DNA from: Amyloporia xantha | Lineage: Eukaryota; Basidiomycota; Agaricomycetes; Polyporales; Adustoporiaceae | Assembly (NCBI GenBank): GCA_036971615.1 | Contig: JAYKKR010000038.1 | Location: forward strand, 62,001-126,000 | Length of the DNA: 64,000 nucleotides | Reading direction: 5' to 3' | In this document: in pieces, positions 44,761 to 56,244 of the stretch | How the letters are laid out: every line of letters begins with the position of its first letter | Numbering within the stretch: the first letter of the stretch is position 1 | The notes under the pieces: generated by a model | Databases searched by the model: none | Seen by the model: only the letters and a program-made list of their open reading frames with translations | What the model was told of the DNA's origin: nothing | Translations under genes and position numbers: made by a program

Positions 44761-45807
44761 ATGCCTGACTCTACGTTCGAGTACATGTCCGTGAAGCATG
44801 ATGGCGGTTCAACCGACAACTTGCTTGAACAAGCTAGCGATACCTCTCCCGCCGCGAACGCTCTGGGAACGGCAGACGTGGTATCGAATCGCTCCTTGGC
44901 TAGCGCATGCCTTGCTACTTTGCTTGTCGGCGACCCTGTTCCTGCTGTCTCTTCGTCCCAAGCGAGGTTGAATGCAGGAAGAAGTTGTCAATCTTCTGTA
45001 AGGAGCTGTTTAAGCGCGAAGTGAATCTTATACTCACCCTTAGTCGCAGCACCTGCACTGGACGCCGTCGAATATCACGATGTCAGATTCAATGGCACTC
45101 AGACTTACCCATCCGAATTCCGGGGGGCGCCTAATCCGGCACTCGATGCTGAGTGGGACAGGCTATCAGCCGACAGTTGGTCTTCCGCTTATCCTTGCTT
45201 TAGAACGATCACTTATGCATCGAAACTCACAGTGAAGCCGTTTCGGATTACAGAAGACATATTGTCGAAGATAGGTAAACCTGAAAGACCCTCCCTTGTC
45301 AAGTTTCACGATGAAGACGGCGGAGGATATATGGCAACGCTCGTATTCGGCCATCAGCTGCATTGTCTAGTATGTCGATTCTATACAAAGGATATCGTGA
45401 GCCACAAAGCCAAACTGATGTGATCCTGTAGAACATGTTGCGAAAACGGACTTACTTGGAATATTATGAATCATTCGATGTTTCCATCCTAGCCGGTCCA
45501 GAGGACTACCGAAACCACTTAGGTGATAGTAAAACGCTGCGAACGTGTCTTTTCGCCGTACTGATGAAGGTTTGTAGACCATTGCATTGAGATGTTGCGA
45601 CAGTTCATCCTATGCAAAGCTGACGTGGGGGTCATCACATACGATTGGGTCGAAGGCCACAGGCGGCCTTACCCCGACTTCAACACATGGCACAAATGCA
45701 GGAAGGTCGATAAGCTTATGGAATGGAATCACGAGAATGAACTGAGCGTACCGTTTGATCGTGTCACGAGGTTTGGTGAGGAGGCGGATTTGACCACACC
45801 TCCATGA
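44761..45807 (+). pseudogene. UstYa-like (DUF3328) gene, copy B, frameshifted
   Basis: The sequence follows copy A closely: it starts MPDSTFEYMSVKHDGGS and contains FGHQLHC, a second HC motif before MLRQFILCKADVGV, and the same C-terminus (FGEEADLTTPP). Relative to copy A, two bases are missing near 44849 (copy A TCTCTCCCG, copy B TCTCCCG), which throws the membrane helix out of frame. One extra base lies near 44962. The downstream catalytic region remains open, so inactivation looks confined to the 5' part. Whether a shorter product is made from an internal ATG cannot be told. Confidence 0.8.
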
Positions 45808-46828
45808 GCTTTCCGAGCAACGTCGACAGTGTCGTAAACAGTGTTGCGGTGTCACCATATCCTCGTTGAATGTCTTTGTCCAAACGTGTAGACAATGTGA
45901 ATTATGATTATGGCAAACGCTATGTAAATTGGCAGTTGATAATGGAGGACCGCTCTCAATAGATCTGCAGCCAATCAACAGATTCAGTGTCAGAATGACA
46001 AATCGACATATGCGCACTTTGATGCGTTTTGACGGAGATCGCTCAAGTACACCAGCTGACGAGACCGTAGGGAAATGCGTTTTGGAAAAGCGTTGTCTGC
46101 CATCACGAACACTCGGATCCCCGATGGAGAATGCTGCTGCCGACGAAGGTCGGACAAAATTTTGTGATTGCGACTACTTGGTCTACTGGGGCCGTAATTG
46201 GGGCTTTCGAGAACATCGTCCATAACGCACGGCTATAACATTCTAGATGACACAGGGTCGTCAAACCTTACTTTCGGATTAGACATCAGCAGATGATATC
46301 CTCACGAGAATTGCTCTCGACAATGCTCACAAATCAAGACCCTTATACCCCTCCCTTCTTTCGCCGACCTCTCGATTCGCCATCGGCTCGGAGTCAAGGA
46401 CAATATCCATGACATACCGTCTGCTCTGCCTTTCGTAATTGTCGGCGTGTTCGCGACTATCAAAGTATGCTCGTCGCACCTGGAATGTCGTCTGAGATGA
46501 GAATTTTATGTGTATCTCGTGTCTAATCAGAAACATGACTTTCAGGACCGGTCTTGATTACTTAGTACTTCGGTCCTCGCAGTGTGCACTGATAGATTCT
46601 CGATGTTATGACGGACCTGCTATTCATTAGCCATATTCGAGGATCCTTCCAGAGCTCGAGCAAGTTACGAAAGAATCAACCAAATAGGAGCCTGAGCTTG
46701 TATTTGATGGATGGCTTAGTCCCAGACATGGTCCAGTGGAGGCAGCCACACATACGACGCGTCGCAATGCGAGAGCAAAATCAGGCACGTGCCATCAAAC
46801 GTCCCTCCAATTGCAAGGCGGTTACGTG
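45808..46828. other. Right-arm counterpart of the unidentified middle region
   Basis: Minus-strand frame near 46330-46540 (RREHADNYERQSRRY-type sequence) parallels the left arm. No intact gene. Confidence 0.35.
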
Positions 46829-47355
46829 CAAGCGGGTGGCAAGATTCCAGATCTTGACCCTACGTACCCCCCATATTCGGGCCTGGGGTCCTGGCATCCG
46901 AACTTTCTGACCAGGCCGATGAACTTCCTGACACAGACCACCATTTCACTATGTATTTCACAGGCTTGTTTGGAAATACATAAAAGGTGACAATGAGACC
47001 AAAGAATGGTCTTCCCTAGTCCCGAGGAACCATAGCTACTTGATTTTCTGCTCATGAATACTAGCCACCCGGGAAGGGGCCAGTGGTCAGCAGAAAGTTG
47101 CGGCGAGAACTCGCGAGCCAGCGTAAGGACAATATATAGAAGACAATTTACATGCATATGTTGTCAGTTTGGCCAAGCGGTTTGTTGAAGTGCTTTTTTA
47201 GCATGGCGCACGCAGGACGGGGGTTCGATCCAGAGTCATGTCGTGAGTTTAGTACTTCTTCGTATCGAGTATTCGAGTATTCGAAACTCGTTCTGGGGTC
47301 CTATCTGAACTTTAGGGTACCTAGGGTCGAAACTTTTAGTTTTGCCACCCGCTTG
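46829..47355 (+). mobile_element. hAT-like MITE, 527 bp, with internal polymerase III boxes
   Basis: Inverted ends CAAGCGGGTGGCAA/TTGCCACCCGCTTG bound a non-coding element, flanked by the 8-bp direct repeat GTTACGTG (46821-46828 and 47356-47363). Imperfect inverted similarity continues inward to GACCCTA. It lies only in the right arm. TGGCCAAGCGG (47170-47180) and GGTTCGATCC (47222-47231) inside it resemble tRNA A and B boxes, but the flanking stems do not pair. Confidence 0.88.
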
Positions 47356-47468
47356 GTTACGTGCCCACCGTCGTTTAAACTCAACGAGCTCGAGTACCAT
47401 TCACTCACCCAGCAGTACAACCCATGCCGTTTCTCAAACCTCCAATTTATTGACCCGAAATTATTGCT

Positions 47469-49260
47469 ATGAATCCCGTCACGGAGGGTTCGGACTCGCA
47501 TTCTGCTTCGTTCCAAGAGTCAGTCCTGCACAGGAGGTAAGCGTCGGGCCCCCTCTTACGAAAGCATTGCGCGAGCTCTGATCGTGTTGCTGCCAGCAAG
47601 CATCGTTCACCGGCGCGCCTGGCCTGGAGCTCAATGACGACGTCCTGTCCATTATAGTATCCAGCCTGACTTGCCATGAAGCCCTCAGCATGTCGCTCAC
47701 CAGTCGTAGAGTCCATCTCAATGCGAAACGGCATGCCCTCTCGTCTGTGACGATGAGCAACCCTGTACAGGTCGCTAGAATCTGCAAATATATGCTTGGC
47801 GACATCGATGGACGTCTCCGCTGGTTGCGTAACCTCGTAGTGAAAGTGTCGATTGCCGTTGCAGACCCAAGGAGACCCTCATCAGAGTTGCAGCACCGGC
47901 AAATTGATAGCTTTCTGGCCTCAGCTTGCCAGATATCAGACCTCGCGATTGCCCTTTATCCCAGATCACTCTCTGTTCGTATTTTGATGGCTTGCTTGTC
48001 GTTGAACCACGCATAGGTCCTGCGCTATCTGCTCTTCCCAACTTGATCGAGCTAAATCTAGTCAGTTGTGGGAGTCCAGAATCTCTAGAAGTCCTCTCTA
48101 ATTTAGGAAGTCGACCTCGGAAGGTCCATCTGTGTGACGGCGAGTTTCGTCAGTTTCAATGTGATGCTCTCTAGTATCTCACACCTACAATCAATCCGAA
48201 CTTTTGGCCTATAGTTCCCATCGCACGATAATCCTTTTGGGCCATCCTATTGACGAGATCGACGAGCGCTACTCATGGCCAGCGGTGACCAAACTATCTC
48301 TCTCTTCCTGTCAGATCTCGCTACCTGCCACTGCGCGTATGTTTGTGCGAAACTTGCGCATCGCGTGACAAGTCCTGTTTCCTGTCCAGCCCGGTTGGAG
48401 TCTGTGAAGTGGCGTAGCCTGGACTATGTAGAGGGCTCAGTGCAATTCTTTCGCGACTCGCAGATTTCTTGCCCCATTTACTACGTCTCAGTAGCGTCGT
48501 CGCCCCTGGCAATTTTTGCCTTACCACCCTCGCCAACAAGCCCCATCCGATCCGGGGAACCGGATCTTACCATGATTTTGCAAACGATACGGCTCATGTC
48601 ACCTGGCACGATTCTCGCGATCATGCGTCTCATGAGTTGGTTAATACCTTCCTGGTCCAAATTGGTCAGGAGTGCGGTCAAGTTGCGAGGATTAGAGATT
48701 GGTTTGCATGCGGCCTACTTAGTGGAGAACTTCTTTCCGCTCTGAACAGTTGGATGGTAAGTCTTGGTTTGTAGCTGCGAGACGCGTCACTTAAAGTTCG
48801 CTATATAAAGGACATGGTCCCTCCTACTCTAGGATCAATATCGACTCTTTTATATCAGAATAACGATCAACCTCAGTCGTCCACAACCAGTTGTTTGCTG
48901 CTATCCATTATTATCTGGCTCCTATATCTGACCGCACAGGCCTGCTCCCATAGAGCCTCCCGAGGGACTGGAGGAGGCATTGGCGTCAGTAGTCGCCAAA
49001 GCAATCCCGTCCATTTGCTGCCTATCGGTGTCGTTTACGTCCTTAACCCTTGCTCGTGAAGATGGTGGATGGTGGAAGGTCGTGGGTAAAGGAGAAGCTC
49101 GGAAGGCAGAGCGAATCTCGCCGAGTGTTGGAGAGCGCATGCGAGCTTGTCTGAGTTCCCCCAACTGTGACTCTACGTCCGACTTTGAAGGTCAGTCCTT
49201 CATATCAAGGCCGATGATCCTGCCAAGACCGCTCATAGTACCCCAACAGAAAAATGGTCT
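47469..49260 (+). pseudogene. F-box/LRR-like gene, copy B, frameshifted
   Basis: Exon 1 starts MNPVTEGSDSHSASFQESVL. After a GTAAGC-CAG intron come LELNDDVLSIIVSSLTCHEALSM and HLNAKRHALSSVTM. The frame is lost near 47940, continues in another frame with VEPRIGPALSALPNLIELNL, and changes again before CPARLESVKWRSLDYVEGS and the WM|GTAAGT donor near 48755. The last exon keeps GWWKVVGKGEARKAERISPS in alternate frames. At least three disruptions make it a pseudogene. It is the partner of copy A in the left arm. Confidence 0.72.
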
Positions 49261-50108
49261 TGATATCAGACATGGACGCTATGTGCCCAATGTGCGTGCA
49301 AATAATTAAAGCTTCTGTGACGTCTTTTCAGTCCTCTATCTCCACACAATACCACCAGGTATGCAAATTTGGGTTGCTCCTGTGATTGACAGTCCGTACG
49401 TTTGAACGAGGACTTTTTGTTTTGTTTATTGTTTCGTCTGTTCATTTGCTCTTGTCCTGCATATTGATTTATCCTGCGGATGTCGTGTCACGGTATGTAT
49501 TGCGGACCCAAAGAGGGTGCCACATGTATGTTCTACACATACCAATCTCGTTTGTCGTGCCTCTCAGAAGTTCGTTGTGTAATACTCAAGCTGCGACGCG
49601 ATATGCATATCCCTTCCCGTTGTCAGACATTTTAACCATCAGACAAAACAGAACTTGCCAAATCAAATCATCATGCAACTAAAGAGATCGATTGCCGGCG
49701 CTCAGAGCCTCCCGCTGTCTTGCTCTCACTTCGTAATTGGCCTTTGTTCACGTGCCCATTCACCGAAGTACGAATTTATTGGGCCCGACTGTTTTCATTC
49801 TTACCCCAAGATGGCACGTTGACGGGGTCTATGTGATATGGTAGCTGGTAAATCACTTGCCTATTTGCTGCATATCAGTGGGCATATGACCGCAGGGTTT
49901 AACGCCTAATAACTGACATGGGCAATATATAGGGTAGCCACACAAGAGACTCGGGACATGACGCGGACGGCTCCGAATCGAGGTGACAGGTGACAACTTC
50001 TATCACCACGGCGGAATGGAGTCGCATGGGACTCTTCAGCGCAGTTATCCGATCTTCCGGTTCCTTCAGTCATCCTGAGCTGGTCTTCCGCTACGTCGCT
50101 CATTAGAC
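49261..50108. other. Intergenic, partly shared 3' flank of F-box copies
   Basis: To about 49680 the DNA matches the left arm's flank. Beyond that only short frames are seen. Confidence 0.45.
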
Positions 50109-51674
50109 ATGGACATTACCAGCGTTCTCCTGAGCGGAAGGTATATAATCATCTCTGACACTCTGGACGCATTACTGACGCACTATCACAAGGCAACAGG
50201 CGTGACACTCCTACAGCTGAATGAAGACGTTTTCATCACGATAGCATCTGGTCTAACTTGTCACGATGCTCTCAGTCTGTCGCTCACCGCTCGAGCTGTC
50301 CATCTCATCCCAAAGCGTCAGGCCCTCTCATCCGTCATACGATGGGTAGCAAGGAGCATATCATTAAAGTCTGCACCTATATGCTAGACGATATCAGTGG
50401 ACATCTTCGCTGGCTACGCGGGCTGAAAGTGGAGATGCCACTGAAATTTCAGGGTGACCTTCTCCTGAGACAGCGGCTGATGTTTTTACGGAGCTGTCTG
50501 AAGGAGCCTGGGGACGACATCTGTTATCGGATTTTGATCACCTTGTCCAGGCCGAACCCCGCACTGGGTCGGCATTGAACGCGCTCCCAAACCTGGTTGA
50601 GCTGGAGATAGGCGGATGTTGGCGCACAGAATCGCTGGAGGTCCTCGGGAACATACTGAGTAGACCGCAGAAGCTGATCCTGCAGGCAGGAATATCTGAC
50701 GTCAGCTGCAATGACATATTGAAAAGGCTTGTAGGATTGCCAACGTTGCGGACATTGGAGTTGTCTTGCCTTCAGCGTCAGGCAATCCATCACACTGAAG
50801 AGATCAATCCTCAATATTTCATGGCCGGCGGTCACCAATCTCTCTCTATCTTCGTGCAACATATCGATGCCCACTGTTGTACATGCATTCCCTAATTTGC
50901 GAGTCCTGCGGGTGCCGACGTATGTGCCCTGCTCCGCACCCCTGAAAGTTGTATGTTGGCCGAGCCTTGAATACGTGGAAGGACCAGTGGAGCTCTTTCA
51001 AGGCTGGCAGATCACTTGCCCCGTTCATCAGGTTTCAGTAACGCGGATGCCATCTTGTGAACTCATGCCGTCAAGTGGACCAACCACTGATGTATTTGTC
51101 GAAGCGGTGCGCCAAATGTCACCCACGGTGCTCACTTTCGTGATCATGCCGCACGCGGAGCAGACGACCACATTTTGGAAAGGCTTGGCCAGGAGTGCGG
51201 TGAGACTACGAGGTCTGGAAATTAATCTCTTCGTGATCAATAACATACATAGTGCACCTTCCATGCTGAAAACTTGGATGGTAAGTCTTGATTTTAGCTG
51301 TGAGATATCGCTTAAAGTTTGCCGTTTGAAGGACACAGTGCCTTCTGTTCTGGGAACAGTATCAACCCTATTCTATGTCAGACTAGCCGTTGATATTTCC
51401 CCGTTTCCAACGTTTAATGACGCGGAGCCGACGATCAAGGCTCTGGACGAAGCCTTTGTGTTGCAACTGGTCAAAGCCATATCGTCCATCTGCTGTGTAT
51501 CGGTGTCGTCGCAAATTCAACCTGGGAATCGTTCTGCCCATGAAGTGCCATGGTGGAAGGTCTTGGGCACCGGAGAAGAGCGGACAGCGAAACGGATTAC
51601 GTCAGGGATTGGAGAGTCCATACGAACGCGCGTGAGTTCGCCTGATTTTGACCACACCGAAATCCGACTTTGAA
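50109..51674 (+). pseudogene. F-box/LRR-like gene, copy C, frameshifted
   Basis: The first exon MDITSVLLSGR splices to LLQLNEDVFITIASGLTCHD-ALSLSLTARAVHL. A one-base change near 50340 moves the frame to KVCTYMLDDISGHLRWLRGL. Further changes separate ALPNLVELEIGGC and FPNLRVLRVPTYV, after which a long open frame runs through the WM|GTAAGT donor and VPWWKVLGTGEERTAKRI. The 3' half is well kept while the 5' half is broken in about three places. It is the closest relative of the small fragment at 55.4 kb. Confidence 0.72.
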
Positions 51675-52914
51675 GGTCAGTACTAACACGTACTTCGACT
51701 GCTATCTACGCTCATCATATATCTTCAGAATCCTAACAATTGGAAGCCACTGTAGTCTTAGACTCAGCTCCCTTCCGTCATCACAGATAAGACCATTGTC
51801 AGAGAGGTTTCCACACAAGAAGAAGATTGCGCGAGAGTTGTTGACAGTACCAATTCGAGACTAATAGGCTAAGGCAGGAGGACGCACCTTGTACGCATAT
51901 TGCTGCACAATAATATTGCCATAGTGATGCGGTGCAACACTACAAGTTGGCATATGATAATCCCAGGTAGATATCAGGCGGCGTGGGATTGCGACGGAAG
52001 CAAGAACAGATCAGTAATAATATTGTCCATGAATCCCGGTATAAGGACACCCGCGCATCACTACACAAAATTGACAACTGGTTCTCCGGGGCCGTGTTGT
52101 CTGAGACTGCCAGCGACCAAACTTGTATGTCAACACAGTACACTCGTAAATCGTGCTAGAGCTCTAGAGATGCTGAATGAGAGGGCCAACGGCTTCTAAT
52201 CCAGTTCTGCGAGACCAGACGTTTTTGGATCGTATTTGTCCTGAGCAGTGCATTAGAGGCAAGGCAAGTGATGCTGTAGATATGATATAGAACAAGGATC
52301 AGAATCTCGAGGCTGGCAGAGGCGTTGTTTCGATCGTTCACCGCCAACGCGATTGGGCCCTCACAACGACAAACAACCTATACACAGACGCCACCCGCAA
52401 TCCTACAACCTTTAGATTCCATTTCAAAGACAGAGATATCAGTCTGAATGCAGCCTAAGCAATAAAATGGAACACTCTACAATTCAATCTGTTGCTCTAT
52501 GTCTGCGTTTAGCCCCACCGGATAACCCCTGCAAGTGCAGATACAACGCGCCGGTTATAATAAGTGCAGTAATCGCGGGCGTGCATTCGATTGTTTCGCA
52601 AACATATAGTGGTTCCAATCATATAATACAGCAACAAACAAGATACGACTTTGAATCGCTCGAATTGAGCCGGGGGCAAGAAAATATCAAATTGAAAACG
52701 CACATTCAAAGGAAGCTCTGTAGTCTTCTCCGTAGGCCTCACACTTCATAAACTTACCTTTGGGAACATTTGCCGAAGAGAAGAACAGGAGTAACACCCG
52801 TGTTTGAACAATGTGAATGCAAACGACATCATGGTTGCGACCTGAATGTCAAGATTGCAATTCTGAGAACGTCCCGTATCAGCACTAGTACACAGATTGC
52901 GACAAATGTGGATA
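51675..52914. other. Intergenic, no supported gene
   Basis: Convergent 3' flanks of F-box copies C and D. Only short frames. Confidence 0.4.
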
Positions 52915-54597
52915 CTAACCTTCGAGGTCAAGTGTGTCATTATAATCGAGGGAAATCAGAAGAGATCGCATGCGCTCTCCAACCCCTGCCGGAATTCGTT
53001 GCGCCTTCCGCTCTTCTCCAGTGCCCACGGCCTTCCACCAGGGAATTGGACGAGGGTTAGGTTCTGGACAGCGCGGGTACGTGAAGGACACAGATAGGTA
53101 GCGAATGGAAGGGATAGCTTTGACAACCATTGACACGAATGCCTCTTCTACTATCTCAGTAGGGTGATTGAGGGGGCGAGACTCAATGTAGAAGTTATCG
53201 ACCGTCAGATAATGATTGATTTTGATATGGATATACAAGAGGGTAGATATTGACTTCAATATGGGAGGCACAGTTTCCTGCATACAGCTATCTTTGAGTG
53301 AGATGTCCACATTATGCAGAGTGTCGTGCGGCGGAACTCACCATCCAATGGTTCGGCCTGGAAAATAAGTCGCTGGGGTCATAGGATTCACACAGATTGA
53401 TTTCCAGACCTCGCAACTTTACCACGCTTTGAACAAAGGGTGTCCAAAATGTAGACGCCAACTTCGCATATGCCATGATAGAGAAAGCGAGGACGGAAGG
53501 AGCTGCCTGTTGCACCAACTGCAGTGTCATAGTAAGATCTTGTTGACCTGACGATGTATAACGCCGTCTCAAGCGTGGTGGAATGGCGAGGATCCGAGTC
53601 AACGCGACATGGTGAATGGGGCAAGTAATCTTCCATTCTTCAAAGAATTGCACGGGACCCTCTGCATAATCCAGACTTGACCAGCCCCCACTCGCCAAGC
53701 GGACGGAATAAGGGGCATAGTTCGCGACCCGCACGACCCGCACATTCGGGAACCCAAACACGATCTCGGGTACCGAGATGTAGCACTCCACCAAGTCTAT
53801 AGAGAGATCTGTGACCGCTGGCCATGAATATCGAGAATGATCGATGGGACCCGGGGCCATCCTAGGCTGCCCGCGCTGGAGATACCTGAGGTCACTAAAA
53901 AAACTGAATGACTGAATTGATTGAAGATGTGCAATGCTAGCCAGCACTTTATTCCCATCGAAAGACAGGGCGCCTACTCTTAAATCAAGCTTTCGAAGTC
54001 CATTCTGCACTTCGGAGAGAGCCTTGAGCGATTGGGCACTCTCGCAGTATCTTATCTTCAATTCAAGCAAGTTGGGAAGCGCTGACAGCGCCGACCCTAT
54101 GCAGGGTTGAAGCTGAAGTAGTTTGTCGAGATATGATAGATCAAGTGATGTGAGGGAAGTGGCATTGATAAGAATGCTCGCCACATGGCGCGCAGAGGCC
54201 AGGGAATCCTCGAATGCTTGGTCAATGGTGACGCCCCTTTGGCTCGATCCTGCCTGAGACTGTGATCCCGACGTGTATCGCCAATTCGCGCAACCAGCGA
54301 AAACGTATGCCAATATCCTTGAGCATATAGGCGCAGAAGCTAGCCAATTTCTTGTGGCTACATATTGACACGGATGAAAGGGCTTGGCGTTGGGCGATGA
54401 GGTAGATGGCGCGCGCTGTGACGGACAAACGTAGAGCATCATGAGGAGAAAGGTTGGATGCTATACAAGTGAGTACGTCTTCATTGAGTTGCAAGAGTGT
54501 CGGGCCTGATGCCTGTAACGAATTAGTGCATTTGGGGATGATGAAAGAACAAGTCGCCCTGTACCTTCCGCTCTGAGAGGGAATTAGCAATCTCCAT
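52915..54597 (-). pseudogene. F-box/LRR-like gene, copy D, one apparent frameshift
   Basis: Exon 1 (MEIANSLSERK, start 54597) is joined to GPTLLQLNEDVLTCIASNL and ALRLSVTARAIYLIAQRQ. Near 54250 the reading must shift by one base (from GITVSG to QAGSSQRGVTIDQAF), after which the frame is open through SALPNLLELKIRYCESAQ, FPNVRVVRVANYA and WM|GT to the last exon with IPWWKAVGTGEERKAQRI. A single-base sequence error would make this a normal gene, so the pseudogene call is provisional. Confidence 0.65.
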
Positions 54598-55436
54598 GTC
54601 TATCTGGTGAACAGCACAGCGCAAGAGTAAGTTTTAGATTGAAGGAATCCCAGACGCTTGCAGGGAGTTGGAGTCGCCGTGATACGACTGCGATCATGTT
54701 GGCATCTGTCAATTCGACTCAAAAAGCGCCCTCGTGATGACACCGTTATCAGCCAAACTCTTTGAAGTCTCATAAATCACAAATGTGAAGCTTGAGACTC
54801 CCAGCGAGAGTCCAAATAGGCATTTGGACATCATGGATTCATGTTCGGTAAAGTTACCAGAAGTACCCATGAAGTGGTAGGGCGTGTCACAGGGAACCGC
54901 TTGTCCGCTTACCTGGAATACTACAGCACTGACAGCACGGCATACGCCGTATGACCTGTGTTAGATGTCTCGCTGTATCTGACGGTAATTGATGATATAC
55001 GAATCCGGCGGACCATAGCTGTGTTATACAGGCCCCACCAGGGCCCGCTTCTCCGAGCTGACGGGTACGCCGTCACTTCGCAACTACCACCTATTCTGGA
55101 AGCCTCGCACCCAGGCCTCATCGTCTGAGAGCTCTGCGATAGCAGGCCTACTACTCCTACTACCCGTGCCTTGTTCGCGTCATGCATCCACGCTTCCGGT
55201 CCCTCGTTATAACCCGCTGACCGCCGCATCTGTAGGTTAAAAACTTCATTTGTGTGGTATGTAGGCCTAGGAGCCGATGGACAGTTACGGCAGAACAACA
55301 GCGGTATGGGTAACGCTGGAACAACAACTCGGCCAACAGCAGTGGAGGAAACGATGGCGGCAACAACCAGAGTGGCGGGGGACTGGCACGTCGCGTGCAA
55401 TGGACCGCGAAACCGAACACGTGCCACGCTCCTGCA
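54598..55436. other. Intergenic, no supported gene
   Basis: Short GC-richer frames without motifs. Confidence 0.35.
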
Positions 55437-55735
55437 GTCTCTGCAGACGTCGCGACTAACTTGTCGCGATGCTCCCAGTCTGTCGTTCACCAGCACCGCT
55501 CGAGCTGTCCATCTCATCGCAAAGCGTCAGGCCCTATCATCCGTCAGGATGAGTGGCAACAAAGTATGTCACTAAAATCTGCACCTATATGCTAGGACGT
55601 CTCCGCTGGCTACGTGAACTGAAAGTGGAGATGTCGCCGAAGCATAGAGTCAGGCGCGAATGCGCGTGAGTTCACCCGATTTTGACTACACTAATATCCG
55701 ACTTTGAAAGTCAGTAATAACACTTACTTCACTTG
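55437..55735 (+). pseudogene. F-box copy fragment E, internally deleted
   Basis: About 190 bp resemble the 5' part of copy C (STARAVHLIAKRQALSSV). They are followed, after loss of some 1.2 kb, by about 100 bp of its 3' end (RVSSPDFDYTNIRL against RVSSPDFDHTEIRL). Confidence 0.7.
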
Positions 55736-56244
55736 CCATATACGCCCACAGAATCCTTTCAGAAGCACTATCGACGTAACGTTGCATGCCACTGTAGAAC
55801 CCCTGCGCAGTGCGCATGCATGTTGGAAATATTGTTGTGTGAGCATCTCCTCTCTGCCTCTTGATTCCTGAGATGCCATGCCATTCCCACTTTCCGGCTG
55901 TGCCATACACCAATCGAGCTCTGACAGTAGGGGCCAGGTCCTTCACCTTGCTTTCCGTCAATACCTTCAACTGCAATTTGTCTACTGGATCGTGCATGAC
56001 TATACAACGCCAAGGCGTCTTGGTGGCCTGCGTGATATACGTATATCAGGATATGACGATATGATCTCCACTTCTCCTGCTGCGAAATAGATATATGTGG
56101 CGTACCGGTCACGCTGCCGCTACACTAAATACATTGGATACTGGCGCAAATTCCGCGATCAAAGAACCGTAACAAAGGTCACTCGTAACAATTACTGGCA
56201 CCGGACTCGTACGCTAACACACCTCGAGGCGAAATGGTCTAGAG
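55736..56244. other. Intergenic, no supported gene
   Basis: 3' flank of the velvet gene. Nothing recognised. Confidence 0.4.

Larger units (their letters stand above)
44573..49680 (-). repeat. Right arm of the large inverted duplication
   Basis: This is the inverted counterpart of about 26418-30912, with the same gene order (UstYa-like, unidentified middle, F-box/LRR-like). It is longer mainly because of the 527-bp MITE at 46829. Both genes in this arm are frame-damaged. Confidence 0.8.

Noticed and set aside
47163..47240. A tRNA gene
   Set aside because: A and B boxes are present but acceptor and T stems do not pair, and it sits inside a MITE.
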